The notes below the pieces were generated by a model. It did not search any database. It saw only the letters and a list, made by a program, of their open reading frames with translations, and had not been told where the DNA came from. Below, one piece after another: positions 34,714-43,363 of a DNA stretch of 64,000 nucleotides. The stretch is from the NCBI GenBank assembly GCA_022844125.1, contig JALHMI010000009.1, forward strand, positions 248,001 to 312,000, read 5' to 3'. Numbering within the stretch: the first letter of the stretch is position 1; the number at the start of each line of letters is the position of its first letter. This DNA comes from Pirellulales bacterium. GTDB taxonomy: Bacteria > Planctomycetota > Planctomycetia > Pirellulales > PALSA-1355. The position numbers and the translations under genes were made by a program.

Positions 34714-35106
34714 ATGCGATCACAAAACCTCTCAACTCGACACGTGCTGTTCGCCGGTTTGGCGTTGGCGGTCGGGCTGTCAGGTTTCCAGGGCCCCGTC
34801 ACGTGTGCCAATACGTTGGCCGCTGCCGCCGCAAAGCATGAAGCCGCTCCGAGGAAGTGCGTCTGTGGCGGAAAAGGAAAATGCTGCCTCAAAGGCTGCT
34901 GCGTGGCCAAACGCGGAAAGCCCGCCGACAATCAGTCCGGCGCACCCACCAAGGGGCAGCGGAGCGACCTGGCAGTCACGGCGATGCACGACATGTTGGT
35001 CGGCGAGTCGTCGCCCAGGTCGTTCCCCAAGCCGAGTTCGCTTGAATCGGCCGCACCGTTTCAACTGTGCACTCTCATCACCGAGCACACTTGTCTGCAA
35101 GTGTGA
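34714..35106 (+). CDS. Small secreted cysteine-rich protein, possible metal binder
   Basis: 130 residues. A signal peptide (residues about 1-32) is followed by a compact Cys/Lys cluster, CVCGGKGKCCLKGCC (about residues 49-63), with six Cys in 15 residues, then a Ser/Pro-rich tail with two more cysteines (QLCTLITEHTC). It resembles no family I know. Being first in the divergent copper/silver efflux cluster, it may bind Cu(I)/Ag(I) in the periplasm as a buffer, or take part in sensing. This is inference from composition and neighbours. Confidence 0.65.
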   Translation: MRSQNLSTRHVLFAGLALAVGLSGFQGPVTCANTLAAAAAKHEAAPRKCVCGGKGKCCLKGCCVAKRGKPADNQSGAPTKGQRSDLAVTAMHDMLVGESSPRSFPKPSSLESAAPFQLCTLITEHTCLQV

Positions 35107-35282
35107 TCTAGCGCCATCCTTGCGCGCGCTCCGTAGATCGTGAGCGATCTCTAGCAAGGGTTTTGTGCCACCTGGGAAGTCGCTGGCTGAGCGTCGCGCA
35201 CATCCCAGTCTGACATTCCGTTGGGATAACCGTGTCGCCCTTTCAAGATCCGTGCGCTTGCGCGCCTGGAATTGAGGAAACA

Positions 35283-37229
35283 ATGAGCGAGCCTGATCGG
35301 ATTCCGCCGATTCAACCCGAAGTCGACTCCTCTGTCGAAGTCACGCCGCCAGTCCGTACGCGCTGGCAACAAGCCAAGCTCGTTTTTCAGGGCGTTGAGG
35401 TGCGACTGCGATTCATCGCCATCTTCGTCGGGATTGGTCTGCTGATGGCCTACTGGACGACCATCGAGAACTACTGGGACCGCTGGACTCGTCCCAGCGA
35501 TTCCGCAAGCGTGCTCACGGCGGACAACGAGTTCTATTGCCCCATGCATCCGTCCGTTGTTCGCGACACCCTGGAACCGAACGGCGAGGTGCCCGACTGC
35601 CCGATCTGCGGCATGCCGCTTTCGAAGCGAAAGAAGGGCGAAGCGGCTGAGCTACCTGCAGGGGTACTCGCGCGTTTGCAATTGAGCCCGGAACGGGTGC
35701 AACTTGCTGGCGTAGGCACGGTCGAGGCCAGCTACATGCCGCTTTTTAGCGAAGTGCGCACGGTCGGCTACGTTCAGTATGACGACAGCCGGTTGTCGGA
35801 AATCGTCACACGCGTGAGCGGCTACATCGAGAAGCTGTTCGTGGACAAAACTTTTGAGTCCGTTGCCGCTGGCCAAGAGTTGGCCGAAGTCTATAGCCCG
35901 CAGCTATACAGCTCCGCGCAAGAATTGCGACTCGCGCAGAAACGCGGCAACGCTGAACTGGTGGCAAATTCCCGGCAGCGGTTGCGGCTGCTGGGGATCG
36001 ACGAGGGCGAAATCGACGAGATTGTTGCCGATTCCCAGGACCGGCCGACGCTCTTGCTACGCTCGCCACAGGCTGGCCACGTGATCGAGAAGAACGTCGT
36101 GCAGGGAGCGGCCGTCGAAGCCGGAACGGTGCTGTTCAGAGTCGCCAACCTCGAAACCGTTTGGATCGAGGCAGATGTTTACGAGCGCGACCTGTCAGCC
36201 TTGCACACCGACCAGACGGTGGAAGCGACCGTCGAGGCATTCCCTGGCCAGGTGTTCAAAGGCCAGATCGCACTGATTTATCCGGAGCTAAACACGACGA
36301 CTCGCACCAACCGCATCCGCGTGCTGCTGGACAATCCAGATTCTCAACTGCGCCCCGGAATGTTCGCGACCGTTCTCGTAAAGACGCCCGTCAGTGAGAC
36401 CGTGCCCTTTCGCCTGCGACTTGCAAGCCAGGGCACGCCGCCAGCCGAAGCTGACGAGGAAGCTCTCATTGCATTTCAAAAGAATTGCCCGGTAACCGGG
36501 CGAGCCCTGGGAAGCATGGGAGAACCAGTCAGGGCCAAGGTAGAAGGGGGCCCGATTTATCTCTGCTGCGAAGGGTGCCAGGAACCGCTCGCGGACAACG
36601 AGAGCGAGTATCTAGCGCGACTCGCGCCGCCGCCCACGGGCAGCGTCCTGGCGGTGCCAGAACGCGCGGTTATTGATACCGGCGCCCAGCAGATCGTGTA
36701 TGTGGAGCGCGAGCCCGGGCTGTTTGAAGGAGTTGCGGTCAAGATCGGACCGCGCAGTGGCAATTACTATCCCGTGCTCGAGGGACTCGCGGTTGGCGAC
36801 AAGGTTGTCGCAAACGGTGCATTTCTGCTCGACGCCGAAACGCGCTTGAACCCGGCGGCTGCGGCGGCCTACTTCGGAGCAAGCGGAGGCGGCTCTGCAG
36901 CCAATCAGGCTGCGGACGCGACGCGACGCGAGCTCGACTCGCCCAGTCCAGCGGAGTTGAAGAACATCGCCAAGCTGGCGCCTGAGGATCAAGATCTGGC
37001 CATCGCGCAGCGGCTCTGCCCAGTGACGGGTGAGCCACTGGGTTCCATGGGAGTGCCCCTCAAAGTTGAACTCGCAGGGACGAAAGTATTCCTCTGCTGC
37101 AAAGCCTGTGTGAAACGGGCAGAAGCGAATGTCACCAAGGTGCTGGAAGCGATCAAGAAGTCCGCAAATTCGACGTCGGATCGGGCGGCAATGAAACCTT
37201 CACAGCCAGCTGGGCACCAGCACGAGTGA
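35283..37229 (+). CDS. CusB-like efflux adaptor with three metal-binding modules
   Basis: 648 residues from ATG 35283, behind GAGGAAA; a GTG 17 codons upstream is less likely. A membrane segment (residues about 43-62) precedes a heavy-metal-binding motif, YCPMHPS...CPICGMPLS (about residues 84-115). Then comes the HlyD/CusB body (SRLSEIVTRVSGYIEKLFVD, GHVIEKNVVQGAAVEAG, LRPGMFATVLVKTPVSE). Uniquely, a CPVTGRALGSMGEP...LCCEGC module is inserted at about residues 400-430, and a second, CPVTGEPLGSMGVP...LCCKAC, lies at about 578-607 near the end. It would hand Cu(I)/Ag(I) to CusA across the periplasm. Confidence 0.87.
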   Translation: MSEPDRIPPIQPEVDSSVEVTPPVRTRWQQAKLVFQGVEVRLRFIAIFVGIGLLMAYWTTIENYWDRWTRPSDSASVLTADNEFYCPMHPSVVRDTLEPNGEVPDCPICGMPLSKRKKGEAAELPAGVLARLQLSPERVQLAGVGTVEASYMPLFSEVRTVGYVQYDDSRLSEIVTRVSGYIEKLFVDKTFESVAAGQELAEVYSPQLYSSAQELRLAQKRGNAELVANSRQRLRLLGIDEGEIDEIVADSQDRPTLLLRSPQAGHVIEKNVVQGAAVEAGTVLFRVANLETVWIEADVYERDLSALHTDQTVEATVEAFPGQVFKGQIALIYPELNTTTRTNRIRVLLDNPDSQLRPGMFATVLVKTPVSETVPFRLRLASQGTPPAEADEEALIAFQKNCPVTGRALGSMGEPVRAKVEGGPIYLCCEGCQEPLADNESEYLARLAPPPTGSVLAVPERAVIDTGAQQIVYVEREPGLFEGVAVKIGPRSGNYYPVLEGLAVGDKVVANGAFLLDAETRLNPAAAAAYFGASGGGSAANQAADATRRELDSPSPAELKNIAKLAPEDQDLAIAQRLCPVTGEPLGSMGVPLKVELAGTKVFLCCKACVKRAEANVTKVLEAIKKSANSTSDRAAMKPSQPAGHQHE

Positions 37230-37285
37230 CGCCGCAGACAGGATCACAATTCAGTGAATAGCTCGTGGAGATACAAGGCGAAACA

Positions 37286-37351
37286 GGCAGCCGTGGCTGC
37301 AAGTCGGGTTAGCACTCGGCCTCGGTCGAGCCGGTCGGCACCACGGCTGCC
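37286..37351 (+). other. Inverted repeat in the cusB-cusA gap, candidate RNA structure
   Basis: GGCAGCCGTGG (37286-37296) and CCACGGCTGCC (37341-37351) are perfect 11-bp complements. Inside them GGCCTCGGTCGAGCC can form a second small stem. The 180-base gap is otherwise gene-free. It may modulate how much CusA is made relative to CusB; it lacks a T-run, so a simple terminator is unlikely. Confidence 0.5.
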
Positions 37352-37408
37352 GTTCTTGTCAATCTATGAGTTGCCACGCGTCGGCCTCATCGATGGAGTC
37401 ACTCAGCC

Positions 37409-40400
37409 ATGATCGAGCGCATTGTCGGGTATTCGGTTCGCAATCCATTTGTGGTGATTGCACTGTCGCTGATCGTGGCGGGGTGGGGCATCTACTCGAT
37501 GTTCCGCACGCCAATCGATGCGATTCCCGACCTTTCAGAGAACCAGGTGATCGTCTTTGCTGACTGGATGGGTCGCAGTCCGCGTGAAGTCGAGGATCAA
37601 GTCACCTATCCGCTCTCGGTGAACCTGCAAGGCCTGGCCGGAGTGAAGGCGATCCGCGCCACGTCCGAGTTCGGCTTTTCGATGATCAACATCATCTTCG
37701 ATGACGACATCGATTTCTATTTTGCCCGCCAGCGAGTTCTCGAGCGGCTTTCCATTGCCGAGACGTTCCTGCCCGCCAACGTCAAACCGTATCTTGCTCC
37801 CGATGCGACCGCCCTCGGTCAGATCTTCTGGTACACCGTCGAAGGCGATGGCTATGACCTCGGTCGGCTGCGGGCAATCCAGGACTGGTTTGTTCGTTAT
37901 CAGCTTTACAGCGTGCCTGGGGTTGCCGAGGTCGCCTCGGTAGGCGGTTATCCCATTGAATATCAGATTGACGTCGATCCCACGAAGCTGCGGGCATACG
38001 ACGTCTCGCTCGGCGAACTCTACTCGGCGGTCGCACGCTCCAACTCTGCGGTCGGAGGTCGCGTAATCCAGAAGGGCGGCAGTGAATTCCTGATTCGCAG
38101 CGTCGGGTGGATCGAATCGCTGCGGGACGTGGAGAACATCGTCATCAAGCGTGATCGAGGGACGCCGGTCTACGTTTCGAACGTGGCGTCGGTCCAGTTC
38201 GGATCAGGCCCTCGCCGCAACAGTCTGGAAAAGAACGGCAATGAGACGGTCGGCGGCGTCGTGCTCATGCGGTATGACGAAAACCCGCTCGAAGTCACCA
38301 AAGCCATCAAGCAGAAGATCGGTCAGTTGCAGGCGGGACTTCCCGACGGAGTGCGAATTGTTCCCTTCTATGACCGCACGCGACTCATCGAAAGCGCGAT
38401 CCACACAGTCAGCGAGACTCTCATCGAAGAGATCCTGGTCGCGAGCCTGGCAATCATCATCGTGATGCGGCATATCCGCAGTGCACTGATCATCTGCCTG
38501 ACGCTACCCATGGCCGTCCTGGTGTCCTTCATCCTGATGCGACTTCTCAATGTTCCCTCGAACATCATGTCGCTTTCCGGAATTGCGATCTCGATTGGGG
38601 TGCTGGTCGACGCGGCGATTGTGATGGTCGATCAGGGAGCGCATACACTTCACAAGCATTTTGGAAACCGGAAGGTTCACGGCGACACCAGGGAGTTGCT
38701 GATCCCCGCCCTGCAAACGGTAGGTCGCCCAATCTTCTTCTCGATGCTGATCATGATCATCAGCTTTATTCCTGTGTTCGCGCTGGGCGGGATGGAAGGC
38801 CGGATGTTCCATCCGCTCGCCTTCACCAAGTCATTTGCGCTCATTGGCGTTTCGATCCTGGCTATTACTCTCGTGCCGGCGGTCATCCCATTGTTGATCC
38901 GGGGCCGCGTCCGGTCCGAAAGCGACAACTGGATTGTCCGCCGCGTTATCGAGATCTATCAGCCGGTGCTCAACTTCCTGATGGACCATCCGTGGCCGAT
39001 CGTGTGGGTGACCGGAATCATCTTGATCGTTGGGCTAACGCCAGCCGTCATCGAAGGCACCTTCATCTGGACGTTCTTCCGTGTGGTCGTGGCGCTATCC
39101 ATTCTCTCTGCGCTGTGGGCTGTGCGACGCGACGAGCATGGATTCCGGCGGTTGTGGTGGGTGGTCGCGTGCGTGTGGGCAGTCGCGTTGGTCGCCGGCG
39201 CTCTGACCCTCCCGCGACAGGGTCTGGTGCTCGAGTTGCCCGGAACCTCCCGTTACTTGCCTCTTCCCCTGCTCGCTATCGTCATCGCGTTACCGGTGGT
39301 GGCGGTCGCGGGCAGTTGGCTTTTCGCACGGCGCGGCCTGCTGGGGAGGGTCACCATGATTGCCAGCCTATTCCTGATCGCCTTCGTCGCGGATCGGAAC
39401 ATGTCGCGACTAGGGCGGGAATTCATGCCGCCACTCAATGAAGGCACGATCCTCGACATGCCGGTGACAATTCCACGCGCCAGCATCACGCAAGTGACTG
39501 ACGACCTGAAAGCTCGTGACGCTATTCTCCGGCAGATCCCCGAGGTGGAGCTGGTCGTTGGAAAGGCCGGCCGCGCCGAGACTCCTACCGATCCGGCGCC
39601 ACCCGATATGATTGAAACGGTCATCAACTTGCGGCCTGAAGAGTTCTGGCCTAAGCGTGAACTGAGGTACGGCGACGCCTTGCAGCAGACTCGCAGAGTC
39701 TTTGACGCCATGCACTCGCGTGGGTGGCTCAAAGACATCGACACCGAAATAGCCGCTGGAATTGTCAACGACGCAACGATGCATGGGGTCGCTCACTTTG
39801 ACCATAAGATGCGGGCGCAATCGCAAAAGGCGCTCGCCGAGTTTCAGGTTGAGCTTGGTCAGAAACTCGTCCTGCTCGCGGTCGAGCGAGTCCTCGGCAA
39901 CCTCAACACTGCGGGGCACCTGGCCCGCACCCCGACAGAGGCCGAGGCGAAAGGCGTTTCGCGATCACTCGAGCCGCGATTCGCTGAGCGAACGGCGCAT
40001 GAACTCGATCTCGTTACGACAACCATGCTGGCCCGAGCAATCGTCGACCGGCTGGTCGAAGGCAATTTCCTGCACGCTGACGCCGACGTATTTCAGGTAC
40101 AGCGGACGGAACTCGGGGAGATGCTGGCCAGCGGGCAGGACCTATTGGGTTTTGAGCGAGCCACCTACTTCACGCAACTGCACGGAGACTTGGAGCAGGC
40201 ACACTACGACGCGTGGGCCGAGCGATTGAAGTCGCTCCACTGGGAATTGGCTGATGCGGCTGGCCCGGCCTACACCTGGCAAGCAATCACGCAACTGCAA
40301 CAGCGAGCCGACGCGGAAGGTATCTGGGCCTTCGGTGAGCTGACTCCCGCCAGGATTCGCGAACTGAGGGCGGAGGTAGAGAACGGTTTCACTGGGTCAG

Positions 40401-41782
40401 TGTTCCTGTGGCGAAAGTCTCGGTTCGATCTGGTCAAGGAACTGGACACGCTCGCGCAAATGCCAGGGTGGGGTAACATCTGGACCCAGCCGATCATCAA
40501 TCGAGTTGATATGCTCGCCACAGGCGTGCGGACAATGATTGGTGTCAAAGTCTACGGCGACGATCTGGATGCGATTCAGGAAACTTCGGAGCGCGTCGCG
40601 CAAGTGCTCAAGAAGGTTCGCGGCGCTGCAGATGTGTTTCCCGATCAGATCGTGGGGGAAGGCTATGTCGAGATCGACATCGATCGAGAGAAAGCGGCCC
40701 GCTACGGCGTGAACGTGGGCGACATCCAAGACGTCGTCGAGACCGCGCTCGGCGGCCAAGTCATCACCACCACGGTCGAGGGTCGCGAGCGCTTCCCGGT
40801 ACGAATTCGATATGCCCGCGATTTCCGCTTGGATGAGGAATCCATCAAACAACTGCTGGTCAGCGGGGGAGCGGGCGGCGACATGGCCGCTTCCCGAACG
40901 ATGCCCCCCAGCGAGCAGCCCGCAGCGCCGGCAACCAGCGTGACCCAGCAGGTGCCGCTTTCGATGGTCGCGGATGTGCGAATCGTCGAAGGCCCTTCGA
41001 TGATTAAAAGCGAGAACGGCCTGCTCCGCGCGTACGTTCAATTGAACGTGCGGGATCGGGATATCGTCGGTTTCGTGGAAGAAGCCCAACGGGCGGTTGC
41101 AGCCCAGATGTCCTTGCCCCAAGGCATGTATTTGGAATGGAGCGGCCAGTTCGAGCATCAGGTTCGCGCGCGGCGAACGCTGTCGATCATCTTTCCGGTC
41201 GTCATCCTGGTGATCTTCCTGATCCTGTACCTCACCTATCACGACTTTCTGGACAGCGTCCTCGTGCTTGGACTGGCAGTGCCAGGGGCCATCGCCGGCG
41301 GTGTGCTTTTCCAGTACCTGTTTGGATTCAACTTCAGCGTCGCGGTGTGGGTGGGATACATCGCTTGCTTTGGCCTGGCCACCGAAAACGGTCTCGTCAT
41401 GCTCGTTTATCTGCGCGAGGCCCTTGACGAGCGCGGAGGCTTGGAAAACCTGACGCTGCCACAATTGCGCGAGGCAGTGATGCAAGGAGCCGTGCATCGA
41501 ACGCGGCCAAAGCTGCTCACCGAAGTGACGGCGATGGTCGGGCTCGCACCGATGCTGTGGGCCACCGGCACCGGAGCCGAAATCATGCAACCGATGGCAG
41601 CTCCGGTACTCGGCGGCATCCTGGTCTCAGACGAAGTGGTCGACCTGCTACTGCCCGTCCTGTTCTACCAGGTGCGCAAGTGGCGTTGGCGCCGACTCAA
41701 GAAACATGCGCTACCGGCCACCACTGTGGATCGGTCGGAAACGTTCACGCCTGCATTGGCAGGTACATCCGTAGGGGTTTAG
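37409..41782 (+). CDS. cusA: CusA-like heavy-metal RND efflux pump, unusually large
   Basis: 1457 residues; CusA proteins are normally about 1050. RND landmarks are present: PIDAIPDLSENQVIVFADW, YPLSVNLQGLAGVKAIRATS, the proton-relay helix GIAISIGVLVDAAIVMVDQG, REFMPPLNEGTILDMPVT, PGWGNIWTQPIINRVDMLAT with GVRTMIGVKVYG, and a second membrane half ending GYIACFGLATENGLVMLVYL. Two additions are seen: about 100 residues with extra membrane helices at about residues 520-650, and a ~250-residue helical insert at about 755-1008 in the second periplasmic domain. It uses proton flow to export Cu(I)/Ag(I) through CusB and TolC. No frameshift breaks the frame. Confidence 0.9.
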   Translation: MIERIVGYSVRNPFVVIALSLIVAGWGIYSMFRTPIDAIPDLSENQVIVFADWMGRSPREVEDQVTYPLSVNLQGLAGVKAIRATSEFGFSMINIIFDDDIDFYFARQRVLERLSIAETFLPANVKPYLAPDATALGQIFWYTVEGDGYDLGRLRAIQDWFVRYQLYSVPGVAEVASVGGYPIEYQIDVDPTKLRAYDVSLGELYSAVARSNSAVGGRVIQKGGSEFLIRSVGWIESLRDVENIVIKRDRGTPVYVSNVASVQFGSGPRRNSLEKNGNETVGGVVLMRYDENPLEVTKAIKQKIGQLQAGLPDGVRIVPFYDRTRLIESAIHTVSETLIEEILVASLAIIIVMRHIRSALIICLTLPMAVLVSFILMRLLNVPSNIMSLSGIAISIGVLVDAAIVMVDQGAHTLHKHFGNRKVHGDTRELLIPALQTVGRPIFFSMLIMIISFIPVFALGGMEGRMFHPLAFTKSFALIGVSILAITLVPAVIPLLIRGRVRSESDNWIVRRVIEIYQPVLNFLMDHPWPIVWVTGIILIVGLTPAVIEGTFIWTFFRVVVALSILSALWAVRRDEHGFRRLWWVVACVWAVALVAGALTLPRQGLVLELPGTSRYLPLPLLAIVIALPVVAVAGSWLFARRGLLGRVTMIASLFLIAFVADRNMSRLGREFMPPLNEGTILDMPVTIPRASITQVTDDLKARDAILRQIPEVELVVGKAGRAETPTDPAPPDMIETVINLRPEEFWPKRELRYGDALQQTRRVFDAMHSRGWLKDIDTEIAAGIVNDATMHGVAHFDHKMRAQSQKALAEFQVELGQKLVLLAVERVLGNLNTAGHLARTPTEAEAKGVSRSLEPRFAERTAHELDLVTTTMLARAIVDRLVEGNFLHADADVFQVQRTELGEMLASGQDLLGFERATYFTQLHGDLEQAHYDAWAERLKSLHWELADAAGPAYTWQAITQLQQRADAEGIWAFGELTPARIRELRAEVENGFTGSVFLWRKSRFDLVKELDTLAQMPGWGNIWTQPIINRVDMLATGVRTMIGVKVYGDDLDAIQETSERVAQVLKKVRGAADVFPDQIVGEGYVEIDIDREKAARYGVNVGDIQDVVETALGGQVITTTVEGRERFPVRIRYARDFRLDEESIKQLLVSGGAGGDMAASRTMPPSEQPAAPATSVTQQVPLSMVADVRIVEGPSMIKSENGLLRAYVQLNVRDRDIVGFVEEAQRAVAAQMSLPQGMYLEWSGQFEHQVRARRTLSIIFPVVILVIFLILYLTYHDFLDSVLVLGLAVPGAIAGGVLFQYLFGFNFSVAVWVGYIACFGLATENGLVMLVYLREALDERGGLENLTLPQLREAVMQGAVHRTRPKLLTEVTAMVGLAPMLWATGTGAEIMQPMAAPVLGGILVSDEVVDLLLPVLFYQVRKWRWRRLKKHALPATTVDRSETFTPALAGTSVGV

Positions 41783-41797
41783 CGAGAGGAGTAACTA

Positions 41798-42130
41798 ATG
41801 AAATCGCGTGGACTTATCCTTGCCAGCTTTGTGTTAGGTACCGTGGCGGCATTTCTCGGCTGTAGCGCGCGCCAGCCGGCAGCGGAACCAACCGCCCAGG
41901 GTGAGATCGAGCTGGAATTGGCGAAGCTCTCGCCCGATGACCGTGAACTCGCGCTGGCACAAAAGATATGCCCCGTGTCCGAGGAGCCGCTGGGCTCGAT
42001 GGGAAAGCCGATCAAGGTCGAACAGAACGGCCGCGCCCTGTTCATCTGCTGCGCCGGCTGTGAGGACGAGGTGCAGAAGAACTTTGAAGCGAGCTTGAAG
42101 AAAGTCGGGCAGGAAACAAAGACGGAGTAG
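41798..42130 (+). CDS. Small metal-binding lipoprotein with the CPV-LGSMG-CC module
   Basis: 110 residues, starting 15 bases after cusA with a GAGAGGAG site. Lipobox FLGCS gives a lipidated periplasmic or outer-membrane protein. Its only domain reads ICPVSEEPLGSMGKPIKV...LFICCAGC (residues about 57-86), the same module that occurs twice in the adaptor of this cluster. Probably a Cu/Ag chaperone serving the pump, by analogy with CusF, although the fold is different. Confidence 0.75.
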   Translation: MKSRGLILASFVLGTVAAFLGCSARQPAAEPTAQGEIELELAKLSPDDRELALAQKICPVSEEPLGSMGKPIKVEQNGRALFICCAGCEDEVQKNFEASLKKVGQETKTE

Positions 42131-42227
42131 CAAACGGCGACGTTTCGCGTGAAACCCGCCGAGAGGAGTGGCAAGTCGCAACAGAATGGCTGTTGCGGAC
42201 CAACTGTCTTTCCAGGAGGACAATGTG

Positions 42228-42737
42228 ATGAGACCGTTACGAGTGAGCTTGGCCTTGCTGCTGATGGCATTGGCAGCCCAGTCGGCATTCGCCCAACGCG
42301 ATGCCGGTTCAAAGATTCGCGGAGAGTACAACTTCTATGGCGGATCCGCCGGGCGTGCAATGCGTAGTGCCCGGGACTACAGCCAGTCTTACCGCGAGTA
42401 TGTGCGCACTGCGCCCAAGCAGGAAGTGAACAAGGAAGTCGCCAAGGAAACGGCGGACGCGATTGGCGACTATATCGCCAAGGCGAAGAAGCACATGGCC
42501 TGGATGCGCATGCAGGCGGAAAAGTCAAACGACAAGGAGACCCTGACATCGCTGGATGCGATCGACAAGAATCTGGCGGCCGCCCAAAAGCATCATGAGG
42601 GCTTATGCGAATACTGCGAAAAGGACTCCGTTGAAGCGAAAGGCTCGATGGAATGCTGCCAGGAGATCGACGACGCCTTGGCCGCCGCGATCGCCGAACA
42701 TGATAAGCTCATGAAGCGCTTGGCCGCGAAGAAGTAA
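42228..42737 (+). CDS. Secreted alpha-helical protein of unknown function
   Basis: 169 residues from ATG 42228, behind a strong AGGAGGA site. A signal peptide ends near AQSAFAQ. The mature part is highly charged and helical, with ADAIGDYIAKAKKHMAWMRM and MQAEKSNDKE, and two cysteine groups (LCEYCEKD, MECCQEI) together with several His and Met residues, which would suit metal binding. It sits between the CPV lipoprotein and the copper-storage protein. I do not recognise the family; a periplasmic Cu/Ag-binding role is inferred. Confidence 0.65.
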   Translation: MRPLRVSLALLLMALAAQSAFAQRDAGSKIRGEYNFYGGSAGRAMRSARDYSQSYREYVRTAPKQEVNKEVAKETADAIGDYIAKAKKHMAWMRMQAEKSNDKETLTSLDAIDKNLAAAQKHHEGLCEYCEKDSVEAKGSMECCQEIDDALAAAIAEHDKLMKRLAAKK

Positions 42738-42874
42738 GGTCTCGCAGAATTGGCGAATGAGCGTACGGGATACGGAGATCCCGTGCGCCATGAGCAAAGC
42801 GGTATACGATTTGCTCGACAATCACCTCGCTAGCCCGGCACGATCGGCATGGGTACCCGAAAGGGAGGAATATC

Positions 42875-43216
42875 ATGTCTCATCGAGAATTTCAGAGCTG
42901 TATCGATGCTTGCTCAGCGTGTGCTCAGGCTTGCGAGCAGTGCTCCGTCGCGTGCCTGCGTGAGCGAGAGGTGGCCAAGCTGGCGGATTGCATCCGCCTC
43001 GACGTGGACTGTGCTCAACTGTGCTGGTCTGCCGCATCGCACATGAGCCGTGATTCGCAGTTTGCAGCAGCCGTCTGTGCCGTGTGCGCGGACGCCTGCG
43101 ACTCATGTGCCGTCGAATGCGAGAAGCACCAACAGATGGACCATTGCCGCGAGTGTGCCGCAGCATGCCGCCGATGCGCCGACGAATGTCGGCAGATGGC
43201 AGGTGCCTCCGCATGA
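42875..43216 (+). CDS. Four-helix-bundle copper-storage protein (Csp-like, DUF326)
   Basis: 113 residues containing 19 cysteines in CxxxC/CxxC spacing along helices (CIDACSACAQACEQCSVAC, VCAVCADACDSCAVEC, CRECAAACRRCADEC). This is the pattern of Csp proteins, which fill a four-helix bundle with Cu(I). There is no signal peptide, so it is the cytosolic Csp3 type. It starts after AAAGGGAGG and is followed by a strong hairpin, so it ends the transcription unit. Confidence 0.92.
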   Translation: MSHREFQSCIDACSACAQACEQCSVACLREREVAKLADCIRLDVDCAQLCWSAASHMSRDSQFAAAVCAVCADACDSCAVECEKHQQMDHCRECAAACRRCADECRQMAGASA

Positions 43217-43236
43217 CGCGTCCAGTGGTTTGCAGC

Positions 43237-43267
43237 GAAGACGGGACCGCATTCAGGTCCCGTCTTC
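43237..43267 (+). terminator. Strong hairpin after the copper-storage gene
   Basis: GAAGACGGGACC and GGTCCCGTCTTC form a perfect 12-bp stem with a 7-base loop, 20 bases after the stop codon. No T-run follows, so termination would be imperfect or Rho-assisted; it may also stabilise the transcript's 3' end. Confidence 0.6.
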
Positions 43268-43363
43268 ACTGTATCCAGAAGTTAACCCTGACCCGCTAGC
43301 AGCTCCCTGTTAGTCTTAGTTGCTCTCCACGGCACTGCGACACCTAGTCAGAAACTCGCTCCA

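Noticed and set aside
40397-41590. 397-codon minus-strand open frame inside cusA
   Set aside because: Antisense shadow; His/Asp-rich without structure.
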